The notes beneath the pieces were generated by a model, which saw only the letters and a program-made list of their open reading frames with translations, had not been told where the DNA came from and searched no databases. Positions 44,109 to 45,192 of a DNA stretch of 45,192 nt are shown here, piece after piece. Position 1 is the first letter of the stretch, and each line of letters opens with the position of its first letter. Source of the stretch: a virus; IMG/VR virus record IMGVR_UViG_3300046616_000357, positions 1-45,192 of that record; one strand, written 5' to 3'. The translations under genes and the position numbers were made by a program.

Positions 44109-44624
44109 TTACACGCTGGCGAGGCTGCCGAAGCGGACGCCGTGCTGGGCGTACGAGTCGGTGAGCAGGAGACCGACCTCGGGGCCCATGACCTCGCGCA
44201 CCATGTGCAGGAAGGTGCTGGCGAACGCGGGGCCGTGGGCCTCGCCGTGGTTGGCCAGGTGGTGGCTCAGTTCGTGCAGGATGACGATCTCCCGCAGGGC
44301 CCAGCCGCTGCTGGTCGTGCGGTCGGGGATGGCCAGGGTGCGGGTCAGGGGCTCGTAGTGGGCGAAGCGCCGTCCCGCCCGGCGTCGCACGTGGACCGGC
44401 AGGATGGTGCGCTCGGGCCACATGTCCTTGACCCAGTTGAGGCCGAGGACGGCGTCGATGTAGCGCTGGATGGACTCCAGGTCGCCGAACTTGCGCTCCA
44501 GGGGCACCAGCAGGCTGGAGCCGTAGAAGTCGAAGGTGGGCACGTCGGCCTTGGCGAGGGATTCGAGGATGTCGCGGACGAAGTACTCGGCGTCGTAGAC
44601 GCGCTGGCGCTGGTTGTCTCGCAT
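44109..44624 (-). CDS. Metallohydrolase-like protein (TIGR04338 type)
   Basis: 171 residues. VILHELSHHLANHGEAHGPAF holds the zincin motif HExxH (H117-H121) with a possible third ligand H130, typical of the actinobacterial TIGR04338 metallohydrolases. Phage copies are known, but the substrate is not. It is cytoplasmic (no signal peptide). An early protease against a host protein would fit, as an inference. Confidence 0.8.
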   Translation of the reverse strand: MRDNQRQRVYDAEYFVRDILESLAKADVPTFDFYGSSLLVPLERKFGDLESIQRYIDAVLGLNWVKDMWPERTILPVHVRRRAGRRFAHYEPLTRTLAIPDRTTSSGWALREIVILHELSHHLANHGEAHGPAFASTFLHMVREVMGPEVGLLLTDSYAQHGVRFGSLASV

Positions 44625-44626
44625 GG

Positions 44627-44980
44627 TCAGACCTCCTTGCCGGTGAGGGCGGCGAGGACCCGGCGCTTGGCCTCGGCGAGGCCGTGCTGGAATCCCTCGG
44701 CGCGGATCACGGCACCGATGCGCTCGGCTTCGCGGCGGGCGCTGCGCTCGGGCATGCCTCCGTCCTCCAGCCGGACGGCGAGGTCGTTGATCTCCAACTG
44801 GGCGGTGCGGCCGTTGAGGCCGACGACGGGGCGGCCCTTGTCGCGGCCCGCGTTGTAGATGTCGTCGAGGGCGCGGCGCAGGTCGTCGATGTTGAGGTCG
44901 TCGCCCTGGCCCACGAGGTTGAAGACCTCGGTGTACTTGGCTTCGAGGGCGAGGTAGTCGCGGACGCTGTTGTCGGCCAT
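44627..44980 (-). CDS. Unknown 117-residue helical protein
   Basis: All-alpha (NIDDLRRALDDIYNAG, RSARREAERIGAVIRAEGFQ). Shared leader and promoter 45026-45053 upstream; two bases from the metallohydrolase gene, so co-expressed. Confidence 0.65.
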   Translation of the reverse strand: MADNSVRDYLALEAKYTEVFNLVGQGDDLNIDDLRRALDDIYNAGRDKGRPVVGLNGRTAQLEINDLAVRLEDGGMPERSARREAERIGAVIRAEGFQHGLAEAKRRVLAALTGKEV

Positions 44981-45025
44981 GTCGTGCTCCTCCTGTTGGG
45001 GGCGGTTGGTGTTTCGACATGGGAA

Positions 45026-45053
45026 ACAATACTCAGGAAGCGATACTCGTCAA
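45026..45053 (-). promoter_or_regulatory. Early promoter
   Basis: Minus-strand TTGACG (45048-45053) in the GGCTTGACGAG context, a 16-base spacer and TATTGT (45026-45031). Confidence 0.7.
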
Positions 45054-45070
45054 GCCGTATCTGGAAAGCA

Positions 45071-45109
45071 GTAAGCCGTGAGCTGCGTCACACGCGGCCC
45101 ACGGCTTAC
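45071..45109 (-). terminator. Terminator
   Basis: GTAAGCCGTG (45071-45080) and CACGGCTTAC (45100-45109), a perfect 10-base stem past the partial gene at the window edge. Confidence 0.8.
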
Positions 45110-45129
45110 CTGGTTGACTTGCTCTGGAA

Positions 45130-45192
45130 TTACTTGCTAGATGTTGGCGTTTCCGTGACCGTTTCCTTCGGGCACGGAATCTTGACCTGCAC
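45130..45192 (-). CDS. Partial gene at the window edge (C terminus)
   Basis: A leftward open frame with stop TAA at 45130-45132; the visible residues end KIPCPKETVTETPTSSK. The terminator at 45071-45109 follows. The start lies outside the window; not identifiable. Confidence 0.5.
   Translation of the reverse strand: MQVKIPCPKETVTETPTSSK

Larger units (their letters stand above)
32820..45025 (-). repeat. Shared 5' leader of early genes
   Basis: Many early genes have the same 5' leader, reading on the minus strand ACCAACCGCC, then CCACACCAGGAGG, then 3-8 bases and the start codon. Copies or clear variants end near 33165, 33528, 34752, 37899, 39918, 42424, 42820, 44027 and 44987, with looser ones near 38940 and 41387. 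It supplies the ribosome site. Its length and conservation go well beyond AGGAGG, pointing to a common mRNA control element. Confidence 0.8.

Noticed and set aside
105-45040. ATACTCAGGAA shared by both window ends (near 105 and 45029) as a terminal repeat
   Set aside because: Only about 11 bases match and flanks differ; a terminal repeat of such phages would be kilobases long.

Overview
The window looks like part of a large temperate-type actinophage genome from Streptomyces. Support comes from the high-GC codon use, a collagen-repeat tail fibre next to a terminase large subunit, five tRNA genes, RNA-repair enzymes, an Lsr2-type nucleoid protein, a DUF2637/HTH membrane protein and a WhiJ-type XRE/DUF397 pair of clearly Streptomyces style. 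Almost every gene is on the minus strand, in tightly overlapping (ATGA, GTGA, TGATG) operons. The natural reading direction is therefore right to left, with early genes at the right and packaging/tail genes at the left. No phage terminus was identified.

Layout from left to right: 0.1-4.2 kb, collagen-like fibre, terminase and two small nucleic-acid-binding proteins. 4.3-8.0 kb, an integration region with both a tyrosine and a large serine recombinase, each with a divergent, related micro-protein. 8.0-11 kb, small genes including a KTSC protein, a membrane coiled-coil protein and an orphan HicA-like toxin. 11.1-14.6 kb, an AcrVA2-like protein and a host-style cargo block (zinc protein, two unknowns, XRE regulator, DUF397 protein). 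14.6-17.7 kb, MazG-like, NlpC/P60-like and metallophosphoesterase operon. 17.8-19.5 kb, tRNAs for His, Asn, Leu, Phe and Pro with a secreted NlpC/P60 peptidase in the middle. 19.8-21.2 kb, Lsr2-like protein and a membrane protein, then about 0.5 kb of repeat-rich non-coding DNA. 21.7-25.5 kb, an RNA-repair set (T4-type Pnkp, Rnl1 ligase, RlaP-like nucleotidyltransferase). 25.5-31.9 kb, many small unknowns and a DUF2637 protein. 31.9-32.5 kb, AT-richer non-coding DNA. 32.8-45.2 kb, an early region of short operons, each with a strong TTGACA-N17 promoter and many with a shared 5' leader ending in AGGAGG.

How parts may work together: the tRNAs with Pnkp, ligase and RlaP fit a scheme for keeping tRNAs working when the host cuts them. 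The AcrVA2-like, Lsr2-like, HicA-like and XRE/DUF397 genes are candidates for host control or counter-defence. The strangest signal is a 10-base sequence, GCTTCATACC or a close variant, found 11 times inside unrelated genes between 6 and 27 kb. It always lies in the sense direction and always in the frame that gives Leu-His-Thr/Ile with codons otherwise avoided here. I could not assign it a function.
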